From Pyramidobacter sp. C12-8 (GTDB lineage: Bacteria; Synergistota; Synergistia; Synergistales; Dethiosulfovibrionaceae): DNA of 35,084 bases. The stretch lies in assembly GCF_002007215.1 (NCBI RefSeq), contig NZ_MUHX01000031.1:1-35084 (forward strand), in the 5' to 3' direction. Under the pieces are notes generated by a model. That model was given only the letters and a program-made list of their open reading frames with translations. It searched no databases and had not been told where the DNA came from. Position numbers and translations under genes: made by a program. Positions 25,336 through 33,400 of this stretch are shown piece after piece (position 1 is the stretch's first letter; each line of letters starts with the position of its first letter).

Positions 25336-26340
25336 ATGAACGTTTTGCTTACCAGCGGGGCCGGTTTTATCGGGTCGCATACGGCGGTCGAACTGATCGC
25401 GGCGGGGCACGGCGTGGTGATCGCCGACGATCTGAGCAACAGCTCGGCTTCGGTAATCGAGCGGCTGGAACGGATCACGGGCGTGCGCGTGCCGTTTTAC
25501 CAAATCGACGTGGCCGACACGGCGGCGCTGGAACGTCTTTTTGCGGAGCGTCATATCGACGCGGTGATCCACTTCGCGGGGTTGAAAGCGGTGGGCGAAT
25601 CGGTGGCCAAGCCGCTGCTCTATTACCGCAACAATCTGGACACGACGCTGGCGCTGCTGGAAGTGATGGCGGCGCACGGCTGCAGGCGCTTCATCTTCAG
25701 CTCGTCGGCCACGGTGTACGGGATGACGAACTCCGTTCCGTTCACGGAGGAGACGCCGGCCGGCGGCTGCACGAATCCCTACGGCTGGACGAAGTTCATG
25801 ATCGAGCAGATCCTGCGCGACGCGGCCGCCGCGGACGCGGAGGTGTCGGCGGTGCTGCTGCGTTACTTCAACCCGATCGGCGCGCACGAGTCGGGGCTGA
25901 TCGGCGAGCAGCCGCAGGGGATCCCCAACAATCTGATGCCGTATCTGTGCCAGGTGGCGGCGGGCAAGCTGCCGCAGCTGCGCGTTTTCGGCGACGACTA
26001 CCCCACGCCCGACGGCACGGGGGTGCGCGACTACATCCACGTGGTCGATCTCGCCAAAGGGCATGCGTCGGCGCTGGCTTACGCCGCCTCGCACCAAGGG
26101 GCCGAGGTATTCAATCTCGGCACGGGGCGCGGCAGCAGCGTGATGGATCTGATCCGTTCGTTCGAACGGGTCAACGGCATTAAAATCCCCTACGCGATCG
26201 CGCCGCGCCGCGCCGGCGACATCGCCGCGTGCTGGGCCGACGCCTCGAAAGCCGAGCGCCTGCTGGGCTGGAAAGCGCGGAAATCGCTCGACGACATGTG
26301 CCGCGATTCCTGGAACTGGACGAAGAAGTCGCTGCGATAA
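25336..26340 (+). CDS. galE: UDP-glucose 4-epimerase, copy 2 (altered NAD motif)
   Basis: This 334-residue near-duplicate of copy 1 has only two residue differences seen: Ser replaces the first Gly of the NAD-binding GxxGxxG (TSGAGFIG instead of TGGAGFIG), and the last residue is Arg instead of Leu. The catalytic Tyr/Lys (YGWTKFMIEQ) is kept. Losing that glycine often weakens NAD binding in Rossmann enzymes, so this copy may be impaired. The start is ATG 25336, after GGGAAG. It shares the TTCAGTGTATAAT element upstream (TATAAT 25264-25269). A 190-bp segment covering its 3' end and tail recurs at 28407-28594. Confidence 0.93.
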   Translation: MNVLLTSGAGFIGSHTAVELIAAGHGVVIADDLSNSSASVIERLERITGVRVPFYQIDVADTAALERLFAERHIDAVIHFAGLKAVGESVAKPLLYYRNNLDTTLALLEVMAAHGCRRFIFSSSATVYGMTNSVPFTEETPAGGCTNPYGWTKFMIEQILRDAAAADAEVSAVLLRYFNPIGAHESGLIGEQPQGIPNNLMPYLCQVAAGKLPQLRVFGDDYPTPDGTGVRDYIHVVDLAKGHASALAYAASHQGAEVFNLGTGRGSSVMDLIRSFERVNGIKIPYAIAPRRAGDIAACWADASKAERLLGWKARKSLDDMCRDSWNWTKKSLR

Positions 26341-26484
26341 AAGTATCGAAGGGGCTCATAAAAAACGACGTCGCGCCCGTCATGTTTTGAAGGAACAGTT
26401 CAAAACGCGACGGGCGCAACGTCGTTTATCCCGGACTGCCGTCGGGGTCGCAAAGCCTCCGCCGGCTTTCGGTGAGAAATCTCA
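26295..26484 (+). repeat. 190-bp direct repeat, copy A (galE 3' end plus tail)
   Basis: This segment holds the last 15 codons of galE copy 2, its stop and a long hairpin. It matches 28407-28594 with a small number of differences. The match ends at CTCA, which in copy B is the stop codon of the SWIM gene. The two copies flank 1.9 kb containing the second AlbA_2 gene, so recombination between them could delete that gene. Confidence 0.8.
26362..26427 (+). terminator. Long hairpin after galE copy 2
   Basis: ACGACGT, GCGCCCGTC and GTTTTGAA each pair with their partners GACGGGCGC, ACGTCGT and TTCAAAAC around a 7-nt loop, giving a stem of more than 25 bp with small bulges. A similar hairpin with a few changes is at 28470-28537. 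Its place after galE suggests a terminator; its size also fits a repetitive palindromic element. Confidence 0.6.
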
Positions 26485-26768
26485 TTTCGGCTCTATAATA
26501 AACGTTGGGGGGACACGCGTCGAACTGAAGATGTTCACCTCCTCCAACGAGTCTATTCATATTAAGATAGGCATACCCAGTCATTCCTCCCTCGCAATCT
26601 CATCAGCAGAGTTGATCGAAAGGGAAATGATGGATATGCCGCATGCTCGTTTTATCGGATTATTGTCGAGTAGGGAAAAGAGGAGCACCAAGAAGTTTTA
26701 CGACCGCGGCGAGACCCACTCGATGGATTTTATTATGCCCTGTTCTGAGAACTGCAGCAAACATTTCT
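26485..26768. other. Non-coding gap, nothing recognised
   Basis: The 284 bp between the galE tail repeat and the AlbA_2 gene contain a TATAAT-like sequence near 26494 and a G6 run near 26509. No convincing gene was found; a reading frame that crosses it has no good start and no family resemblance. Confidence 0.4.
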
Positions 26769-28106
26769 CTATTTTTCGATAACTTCCCACGTGCCGTCAC
26801 GCCTGGAGCCAAGTCTTCGAATATAGCCTTTCTCTCTCAACGAATCCAGCGTACGCTGAACTGTTCTGACTGTTTTTGATATCTTCTCAGCCATCTCGTC
26901 CCGGGTTGAATCCGGCTTGTTTTTCAATATAGCCAGCACAGCCACTTCCGTCCCCTTTAAAGTGACATTAAAAGTGACATTCTGAATGTCACTTTGAAAC
27001 GCTGGTCTGTAAATAATAAACTTAAATCCGCTTTCGCCTGTCTCATACGAATATCGAATAGCCGCATCCTTGCAAAGACTGTTTATTCGCTTAAAGCCGC
27101 TTCCGAATTGCTCAATAGACTTATTCAGATACAGAACTTTCGAAATAAGAGGGTTACGTATCTCTGACTCTACATTCCTTTTAATGTAATCCTCCGGTTT
27201 ATAACGGCTTGCATATCGTCCGGGACTATAGATTGTTATCTTCCCTGGGTGGATGCATATTTCATGATTTGTGGATTCGTTATATACTGCATGTGCAAAA
27301 CTGTTAGCCAATGCCTCTCTAATGACCGCAACAGGGATCTCCGGGATTTCCTCTCTTTCTGTCCCGATGATTTCGCTTCTCCATCGGACATTCTTCAAAA
27401 TATAATCTTCAGATATCTTCAGCAAATTATATATATTGTCTTCATAGAGCTTCATATCAATAAAAGTAAGCTTTTCATCCGTAGCAAATACAGCAGTTTT
27501 CAATGTGACCGGATGCGTATTTCCGAAAAGGCATTCTCCAGCGTTATTCAAATGATCGTCATCCAGCAAGCCGCACCTCTTCAGAACGATTGGACATGTA
27601 TATTTTCCCTCCGGTATTCTCCCCGCCGAAACAGCTTTTTGCCAAAAAGCTCTGATTGCCGTTTTGTCAATTTGCTTGGATGTCGCCAAAGACGGTGTTT
27701 TCTCCCACTTTTCCTTATATTCATTTGATACAAAGAAGGACTTCAGCGCTTCCGGCACCACCTCACGATCTTCATCAGCAGTTCGGAGGTAATAACGCCC
27801 AAACGCAGAATATGGGACATTACTGCCATTAAATTCGATTTTGATTACATGCCTTCCGTCAAGAACCGTTTCGTTTATAGCAGGATATATCTGAGGTCTG
27901 ATGCTTTCGTATACCATTCTCGAAACATCACGAAGCGACGATTCCGAAACGGCCTGCCCGCTCACATCACCATTCGGTTTGATCCCAAAATAAAGGGTTC
28001 CTATCCCGTGTTTATTCAAAATAGACGAAATAGAAATCATCGCCTCTCGGATCTCGGCAGTTGTCTTTTTGAATTCCAACGTTTCCGTTTCTTTTCCCAG
28101 ATTCAT
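26769..28106 (-). CDS. Schlafen AlbA_2 domain ATP-binding regulator, second type
   Basis: This 445-residue protein has an AlbA_2 domain at the N-terminus (KETETLEFKKTTAEIREAM, GIGTLYFGIKPNGDVSG) and an HATPase-like region (IPVAVIREALANSFAHAVYN, ITIYSPGRYA, EQFGSGFKRIN). A C-terminal winged helix follows (TRDEMAEKISKTVRTVQRTLDSLREKGYI). It differs greatly from the AlbA_2 protein at 23412 and has lower GC than its surroundings, which suggests separate acquisition. ATG 28106 is the start; the ribosome binding site (GCGGGAATG region) is weak. The promoter holds GTGAC/GTCAC palindromes, and a related palindrome occurs within its own coding region. It is the leftward gene between galE copy 2 and the galE 3' fragment. 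Confidence 0.83.
   Translation of the reverse strand: MNLGKETETLEFKKTTAEIREAMISISSILNKHGIGTLYFGIKPNGDVSGQAVSESSLRDVSRMVYESIRPQIYPAINETVLDGRHVIKIEFNGSNVPYSAFGRYYLRTADEDREVVPEALKSFFVSNEYKEKWEKTPSLATSKQIDKTAIRAFWQKAVSAGRIPEGKYTCPIVLKRCGLLDDDHLNNAGECLFGNTHPVTLKTAVFATDEKLTFIDMKLYEDNIYNLLKISEDYILKNVRWRSEIIGTEREEIPEIPVAVIREALANSFAHAVYNESTNHEICIHPGKITIYSPGRYASRYKPEDYIKRNVESEIRNPLISKVLYLNKSIEQFGSGFKRINSLCKDAAIRYSYETGESGFKFIIYRPAFQSDIQNVTFNVTLKGTEVAVLAILKNKPDSTRDEMAEKISKTVRTVQRTLDSLREKGYIRRLGSRRDGTWEVIEK
26959..26995. promoter_or_regulatory. Intragenic GTGACATT palindrome
   Basis: AAAGTGACATTC (26971-26982) and GAATGTCACTTT (26984-26995) form a perfect 12-bp-arm palindrome with a 1-bp centre. Another AAAGTGACATT is directly upstream at 26959-26969. 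The stretch codes for a QNVTFNVTL repeat at the junction to the winged helix, so part of the repetition comes from the protein. The core matches the promoter palindromes at 28132-28168. Confidence 0.45.
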
Positions 28107-28131
28107 TCCCGCTTCCCTCGCCGTTATAAAG

Positions 28132-28168
28132 TGACGTCATCATATCATATAGTGACATTTACGTCACT
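28132..28168 (-). promoter_or_regulatory. Operator-like palindromes upstream of the AlbA_2 gene
   Basis: TGACGTCA (28132-28139) is a perfect 8-bp palindrome within AAAGTGACGTCAT. AGTGAC-n6-GTCACT (28151-28168) is a second one. Between and around them are leftward TATGAT sequences that could be -10 elements, with TTGTTA further upstream. Two related sites over the promoter, 26-60 bp from the start, fit repression of the gene by its own product. Confidence 0.5.
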
Positions 28169-28230
28169 ATTAACAAGGCGAGGCACCTCCCTCCTCAATG
28201 GAGAATACCCCTACGGCGACCGCCGACGGT

Positions 28231-28390
28231 CTGATACTATTTCTCAATTAAAATGCCGAATGCAGAGGTGCTACGGGGGAGATTCACAAAGCGAGCTGTG
28301 CAGACCGCGCAGCGGTCAAGGGAGTCCTGAGCGACTGAACTCCTCCGTAGCGCCCGGAAACTATGTTAATACTTTCTATTAAGAATTAGT
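28231..28390. repeat. Interspersed AT-rich element with a cloverleaf-like hairpin
   Basis: The left part, CTGATACTATTTCTCAATTA and the next 7 bases, recurs at 30372-30398 with four changes and more weakly at 20643-20668. The right part near 28368-28390 (TAATACTTTCTATTAAGAAT) has a relative at about 30411-30432. Between them, GCTACGGGGGAG (28270-28281) pairs with CTCCTCCGTAGC (28340-28351). Inside that are three smaller hairpins: CACA/TGTG, GACCGC/GCGGTC (28303-28317) and AGTC/GACT. It could be a miniature mobile element or a structured RNA; I cannot name a family. Confidence 0.5.
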
Positions 28391-28406
28391 CTGAGCAACA
28401 TCAGCG

Positions 28407-28452
28407 CATGTGCCGCGATTCCTGGAACTGGGGGAAGAAGTCGCTGCGATAA
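28407..28452 (+). pseudogene. galE: galE 3' fragment
   Basis: The last 14 codons and stop of galE (MCRDSWNWGKKSLR and TAA) match copy 2 except for a TGG-to-GGG-type change. No upstream galE sequence is present. With the 5' fragment at 17969 it looks like the two ends of one ancestral galE now separated by about 10 kb. Confidence 0.8.
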
Positions 28453-28594
28453 AAACATCAAGGGGCTCATTAAGAACATGTCGCGCCCGTCATGTTTTGA
28501 AGGAACAGTTCAAAACGCGACGAGCGCGACGTCGTTTATCCCGGACTGCCGTCGGGGTCGCAAAGCCTTCGCCGGCTTTCGTTGCGAGATCTCA
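28407..28594 (+). repeat. 190-bp direct repeat, copy B
   Basis: This is the second copy of 26295-26484: galE 3' end, hairpin and tail. Copy B runs exactly into the stop codon of the SWIM gene, so it probably represents the original junction between galE and that gene, and copy A the duplicated one. Confidence 0.8.
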
Positions 28595-29049
28595 CCAGTC
28601 AAGGTCAAGGTGGTTGCGCGCGAACTGCTCAAATATCCATGTGTCTTCGCAGTCGCACAAAAGGCTGTAAAGCTCCTGCCGAAGCTCTTCCCTGGACAGT
28701 CCGTCGATGTAGCGCCGCAGTTTTTCGTCCAGCTCTTCCCGACGCCGCTCTTCTTCCTCTTCGTATTTGACGATGTCGTCGTAGTATTCCCGGGCTTTCT
28801 CCGGGTACGCCGCAAAGAACAGCGCGATCATGTGCTTGCAGATCACGCGCCGGCCGGCGGCATGGGGACAGGTGCACGAAGACTTGCGCGGATGCTCCGC
28901 GTCGATGCGCACTTCGTAGACGGTGCCGCTCCCGCGCACGCTCCCGCTCGCTTCGAGATCGCCGGTCTTCTCGCACGAAAGGACCCTTCCTTATAGTATT
29001 CGTATCCTCTCCACAGCGAGGCGCCGCTGGCCAGCGTCATCAAACTCAT
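28592..29049 (-). pseudogene. SWIM zinc-finger protein, frameshifted
   Basis: The start at ATG 29049 (GGAGAG upstream) reads MSLMTLASGASLWRGYEYYKEG, the usual opening of SWIM-domain proteins. The zinc motif CTCPHA...RRVICKHMIALFF (CxC and CxH) and the acidic coiled region KYEEEEERRREELDEKLRRYI lie in another frame. Adding one base to the GGG at 28984-28986 (plus CCC) joins them as YYKEGVLSCEKTGDLEASG. SWIM domains bind nucleic acid or protein and are often encoded with SNF2 helicases; no helicase is present here. It may be a recent pseudogene or a sequencing error. Confidence 0.75.
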
Positions 29050-29414
29050 CGAGCCCTCTCCTTGTCGTTCCCATCGTCCGGCTTTTCCGGGCAACGTCTC
29101 CCGCGGCGAAAAAACGCAGCGCGCCCCGTCGCGATTGATTTTTTTACAGTCAGCATTCTTTCCGACGCAAGCCTGACACAGAAATATAATACATCAAAAC
29201 ACAATATCCCGCTCTCCCGTTTCGCAGCCGACGTGGCGCCAAGGGCGCGGAGCGGACTTTCGGCGACGTCGCCGCGCCTGCCGCGGCGCCCGAAGCTCCC
29301 GCGTCAACTTTGGCCTGATCGTTTATATTTTGCAAGTCCCTTATGCTCAACGTATCCCTGTCCAAGCGTGGCATCCCAGCCATGCGCCAAGAAAAAAATC
29401 CGCGCAGAAGACAC

Positions 29415-29443
29415 TTGTTTTTCGAACAGAGGTAAAATATAAT
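29415..29443 (+). promoter_or_regulatory. Promoter of the cyclase-family gene
   Basis: TTGTTT (29415-29420) and TATAAT (29438-29443) are 17 bp apart and about 50 bp upstream of the start. The stretch 29050-29414 shows no gene I can support; it contains a GC-rich block near 29230-29300. Confidence 0.65.
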
Positions 29444-29493
29444 TGAATAAGTTAGCGAACAATGAATATTATTACTGAAAGGATGGATCTTCT

Positions 29494-30252
29494 GTGTATA
29501 AGCTTTGGAACGAGCTTCAGGAACTGAAAAAGCTGCGCTGGATAGACCTTTCGCATCCTCTCGATAATACAAGCCCCTATTGGAGCGGCATACCGGATGG
29601 ATCCGTCGAACTCTGCAAAACTGTGTTCGACTGGGACAATCCGATGCTTGAATGTCTCATTCAGACTTTTAAATTTCCTGGGCAGTTCGGAACACACATA
29701 GATTTCCCCGGGCATTTCGTTAAAGGCGCACCGCTGTCGGAAGCCTTCGGCGTGAAAGACTGCGTGTTCCCGCTCTGCGTCGTCGACATTTCGAAAAAGG
29801 TAAAAGCCGATCCCTGCTATGCCGTGACGGTAGACGACATTAAGGAATACGAAGCGAAATACGGAGCCATACCCGACGGTGCGTTTGTGGCTCTTTATAC
29901 GGGTTGGAGCAAAAATTGGCCCGACATGGATGCCCTCTCCGGAACGAAAATAAAAGAGGACGGCTCAGAAAACTTCCCGGGTTGGTCGCTGCCTGCGCTC
30001 AAATATATCTACGAGTTCCGCTCCGCGGCTGCGAACGGGCACGAGTCCCTTGACACCGATGCGTCGGCCGAAGCGGCGAAGGCTGGCGACCTAGCCTGCG
30101 AGAGATATGTCCTTCAGCAGGGCAAACTTCAGATAGAAGTGCTTTGCAATCTTGATATGCTCCCGCCCGCCGGCGCGCTCCTTTTCGCGGGGTATCCCAA
30201 CATCAAGGGAGCGACGGGACTTCCTGTCCGTGTTTTCGCTATCTGCGAGTAA
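29494..30252 (+). CDS. Cyclase-family metal-dependent hydrolase (kynurenine formamidase-like)
   Basis: This 252-residue protein belongs to the cyclase family (PF04199 type), which includes kynurenine formamidase and isatin hydrolase. The hallmark metal site is present as FGTHIDFPGHF, following DLSHPLDNTSPYWSG. ALYTGWSKNW and the late NLDMLPPAGALLF are also family-like. The substrate cannot be told. It starts at GTG 29494 with AAAGGA about 10 nt upstream; no better ATG exists. It is a single-gene unit with its own promoter and a strong terminator. No signal peptide is seen, so it is cytoplasmic. Confidence 0.85.
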   Translation: MYKLWNELQELKKLRWIDLSHPLDNTSPYWSGIPDGSVELCKTVFDWDNPMLECLIQTFKFPGQFGTHIDFPGHFVKGAPLSEAFGVKDCVFPLCVVDISKKVKADPCYAVTVDDIKEYEAKYGAIPDGAFVALYTGWSKNWPDMDALSGTKIKEDGSENFPGWSLPALKYIYEFRSAAANGHESLDTDASAEAAKAGDLACERYVLQQGKLQIEVLCNLDMLPPAGALLFAGYPNIKGATGLPVRVFAICE

Positions 30253-30277
30253 AACTCGCGTCCGCCATTTGGCGTAA

Positions 30278-30327
30278 ACGGCAAGGCGCCGCCGCGGATA
30301 TTGCGGCGGCGCCTTGCCGTTTCGTTT
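30278..30327 (+). terminator. Strong terminator after the cyclase gene
   Basis: ACGGCAAGGCGCCGCCGC pairs perfectly over 18 bp with GCGGCGGCGCCTTGCCGT around a 7-nt loop, followed by TTCGTTT. Its core AAGGCGCCGC is also the core of the terminator at 18154. Confidence 0.8.
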
Positions 30328-30371
30328 ACTCGTGCGTGAGTTGTTCTCAAGATTTCGGACATATTCCGATA

Positions 30372-30432
30372 CTGATACTATTTCTTGATTGAAAAGCCAA
30401 ACTCAAGGACGTTGCGAGCCATACCAATATTT
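30372..30432. repeat. Second copy of the CTGATACT element
   Basis: The left part (30372-30398) agrees with 28231-28257 at 23 of 27 positions. The right part near 30411-30432 resembles the end of that element by mostly transition changes. The cloverleaf insert is missing. It lies just upstream of the sulfatase gene, whose weak TATAAA at 30449 may be its -10. Confidence 0.45.
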
Positions 30433-30495
30433 TCTGTCGGGAATCGGTATAAATAACCGTTCCGCCACGTTACATTCAACCGGGAGATCATGTTT

Positions 30496-33400
30496 ATGCC
30501 ATTCATAAAAAATCATGCGCGTTTTTTCAAGGGCGCGGCGCTGACGGGCGTTTTCGCCTTCGCGGCGGCGGGGGCGGCGGCGCTGGCGCTGATGCGCCGG
30601 GTCTGGGGGCCGGTGTCGATGGAGCAGATCCTGTTCCATCTGAACGTGCCGCTGACGGGCGGCGTCGACGCCAACCTGCGCCGCCTCATTTTCGCCGCGG
30701 CCGCGGGCGCGGCGACGGTCACGGCGCTGTACGGACTGTTCTGCGGCTTCTGCCTGCGGCGCGGACGGCGCGGGGCGGGGCTGCTGGCGGCGTTGGCTCT
30801 GGCGGGATTCGCGCTGTACGCGGAGCGGAGCGTCGGCGTGGCCGGGTTCGTTCTGCGCCAGTTCCAGACCACGGCGCTGTTCGACGCGGTGCCCGAGCCG
30901 CAGGACGCACGCTGGTCGTTCCCCGGCGCCAAGCGCAATCTGCTGGTGATCCACATGGAATCCATGGAAGACACGTTCAACGACGCGGCGGTCATGGGCG
31001 CCCCGCTGCTGCCCGAGCTGGCGCGGCTGCGGAAGGAGCATCTCCATTTCAAGGGTTTCCGCCAGGTACGCGGCACGACCTGGACAACGGCGGGCGTGAC
31101 GGCCTCGGACTTCGGGCTGCCGCTGCTGCTGCCGATCGGGCACAATGACTACGGCGACTACGAGTCGTTCCTGCCCGGAGCGCTGAGCATCTTCGAGGTG
31201 CTGGAGCGCAGCGGCTACGCGCTGGAGTTCATGTTTTCCAGCGACTGTTCGTTCGGCGGCATCGAAAACCTGATCCGCACGCACGCGGCGCGCCCCGTCG
31301 TCAAGGATCTGCGCTGGTTCAGCCAGTACCGTTCCGACGTGGAACAGAACCGCGGCAACGGCTGGGGCCTGCGCGACCGCTATCTTTACGAGCGGCTCAA
31401 GGAGGATCTGGCGCTGCGCGCCGCTTCGGGCGCGCCCTACGCCTTTTTCGTCGAGACGCTCGACACGCACGGGCCGGACACGTATTACTTCCTCGACCCC
31501 GACGTCCGCCCGGAAACGCGCTGGCACGATTTCCGCGACGTGATCCGCGCCGGCAGCCTGATGATGGGCGAATTCATCGACTGGGTGCAGGCGCAGCCGT
31601 TCGCCCGCGACCTGACGATCGTCGTTCTCGGCGACCACCTCTGGATGGGCGACACGGTCGCCGGGCGCCCGCTGGGGGACGGACGCGCCGTGTTCAACCT
31701 GTTCATCAACGCGATCCCGCGCCCGGAGCGCGGGATCGAACGACTTTTCAGCGCGCCGGATTTCGCGCCGACGATTCTCGAAGCCATCGGCGCGTCCCTG
31801 CCCGGGCGTCGCTTCGGCATCGGCACGTCGCTGTTCAGCGGGCGCCCGACGATGATCGAGGAACTGGGCGAAAAGGCTTATGTCGCCGAGCTGGGCAAGA
31901 CGTCGGCGCGCTACAACCGTTTCTTCAAGCGTCCCGAGGGGAAGCCCGACCGGCGCGCGCCGCTGAAGACGAACGACTTTTCCGCGGGCGCGCCGCGCCT
32001 CGCCCTTTCCGAACCGGAACTGTTCATGAGGACCGGCGGCAGCGGCGCTTTTCAGTGCGCGGTCTTCAATTCAAGCGACAGCCTGTTGTCCGGCGCGGGA
32101 GATTCGCCGCTGCGGATCCGCGCGTCGGTCTGCGCCGCGGACGGCCGCAACATGCCGGAATACGCGCGCACGTTCCCGCTGCCGCGCGATCTGCCGCCGC
32201 AGGACGCCGAATACCTGCAGGCGGCGATCCCCGTGCCGCCGGAAGGAACGTACCGTCTGCGGCTGGAATTCGTCGACGAAAAGGACCGGCCGCTCGCCGC
32301 CGCCTTCGAAACGCCGCTGCGGACGGCGGCGCAGTGGCGGTACGCCGCCGAAGACGGCGGTGTGCCGCAGGACGAGCGTATCGTGCTGGACGGCGGCGCG
32401 CCCTGCGTCGCCTTCGCGGGCGCGATGGAAGTCTGTTGCCATCGGGACACGCTCTTCTGCAAGCTGCTGGACGGCCGACTGTCCGCAAAAGATCTGATTT
32501 TGCGCGCCCGCCGCGGCGGAGAGACGGTCGAACTGACGCCGCGCGAGCTGCGCCGCGCTTCCGACCAAAAATTCCGCTGGGCCGCCGCGCCGCTGGACGG
32601 AGCCGGTCTTGAATATCTGGAAGCGGGCTGGCGGCGCGGCGGCGCGGAAAACGTGCGTCCGTTCAGCCTCCTTCCCGCGGCGAAAAGCGCGCCGCTGCGC
32701 GAGGAGCAGGATTTTTACGCCTACGCGCGCAAACTGTCGCGGTCGAAGGCGCTGATCCTCGCCGCCGTCAACGCCCCGGAGCAAAAGCCCGGCCTACTGG
32801 CCATGCGGGACGGGCAGATCCTCACGCTTCAGCGCGGCGTGCCCGGTACGGCGCTGCACTTCGACGGCGAGGAAGGCGGCGTTTACCTCGACCTCAACAC
32901 GTACGACGAGGCCACCGCCGCCCAGTCGCGCACGCGCGCGCGGCTGTCGATCCGCGTGAACGGCCTCGAATACGCCTGCGCGCAGCAGGGAACGAACTTC
33001 GTCGTCTTCGATCCCGCCTGCGGCGAAGCGCTCGACCGCGCTGCCTGTGCCACGCCGATACCGTTGGACGAACTGGCGGCGCTGCTCGCGGGCGCACAGC
33101 CCGAGACGGCGCGGCGGACCGGCGGCGAAGCGCCCAAACTGCTCCACTGCCCCGTCGATCACCGCGTCCCCATCGAAAAGGGGGCGTTCCTCGCCTCCTG
33201 GCCCGGCGGCCCATACGTCGCGCGCTCCGGCGGCCGCCTTTACTTCCAGACACCGTGGGAACAGGTCTTCAAAATCAAACTGCTCGGCGGTTCCGAAAGC
33301 GCGGGCATCGCGCCGCTGGACCGCGCCGTGTCGGCCGGTTTCGACGGCGTGATCTCCGCCCTGCCGGCGCGAGGGGCGTCCGCCGACGTCGGCTTCATCG

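Noticed and set aside
26387-26782. Open frame of 131 codons between galE copy 2 and the AlbA_2 gene
   Set aside because: It begins inside the repeated hairpin, has no ribosome binding site, overlaps the end of the real leftward gene and resembles no family.
28270-28351. Cloverleaf-like palindrome considered as a tRNA
   Set aside because: The outer stem is 12 bp, there is no anticodon arm of proper size, no T-loop consensus and no CCA end.
29150-29572. Leftward frame upstream of the cyclase gene
   Set aside because: It overlaps the cyclase promoter and start on the opposite strand, has an Ala-rich low-complexity middle and no ribosome binding site.
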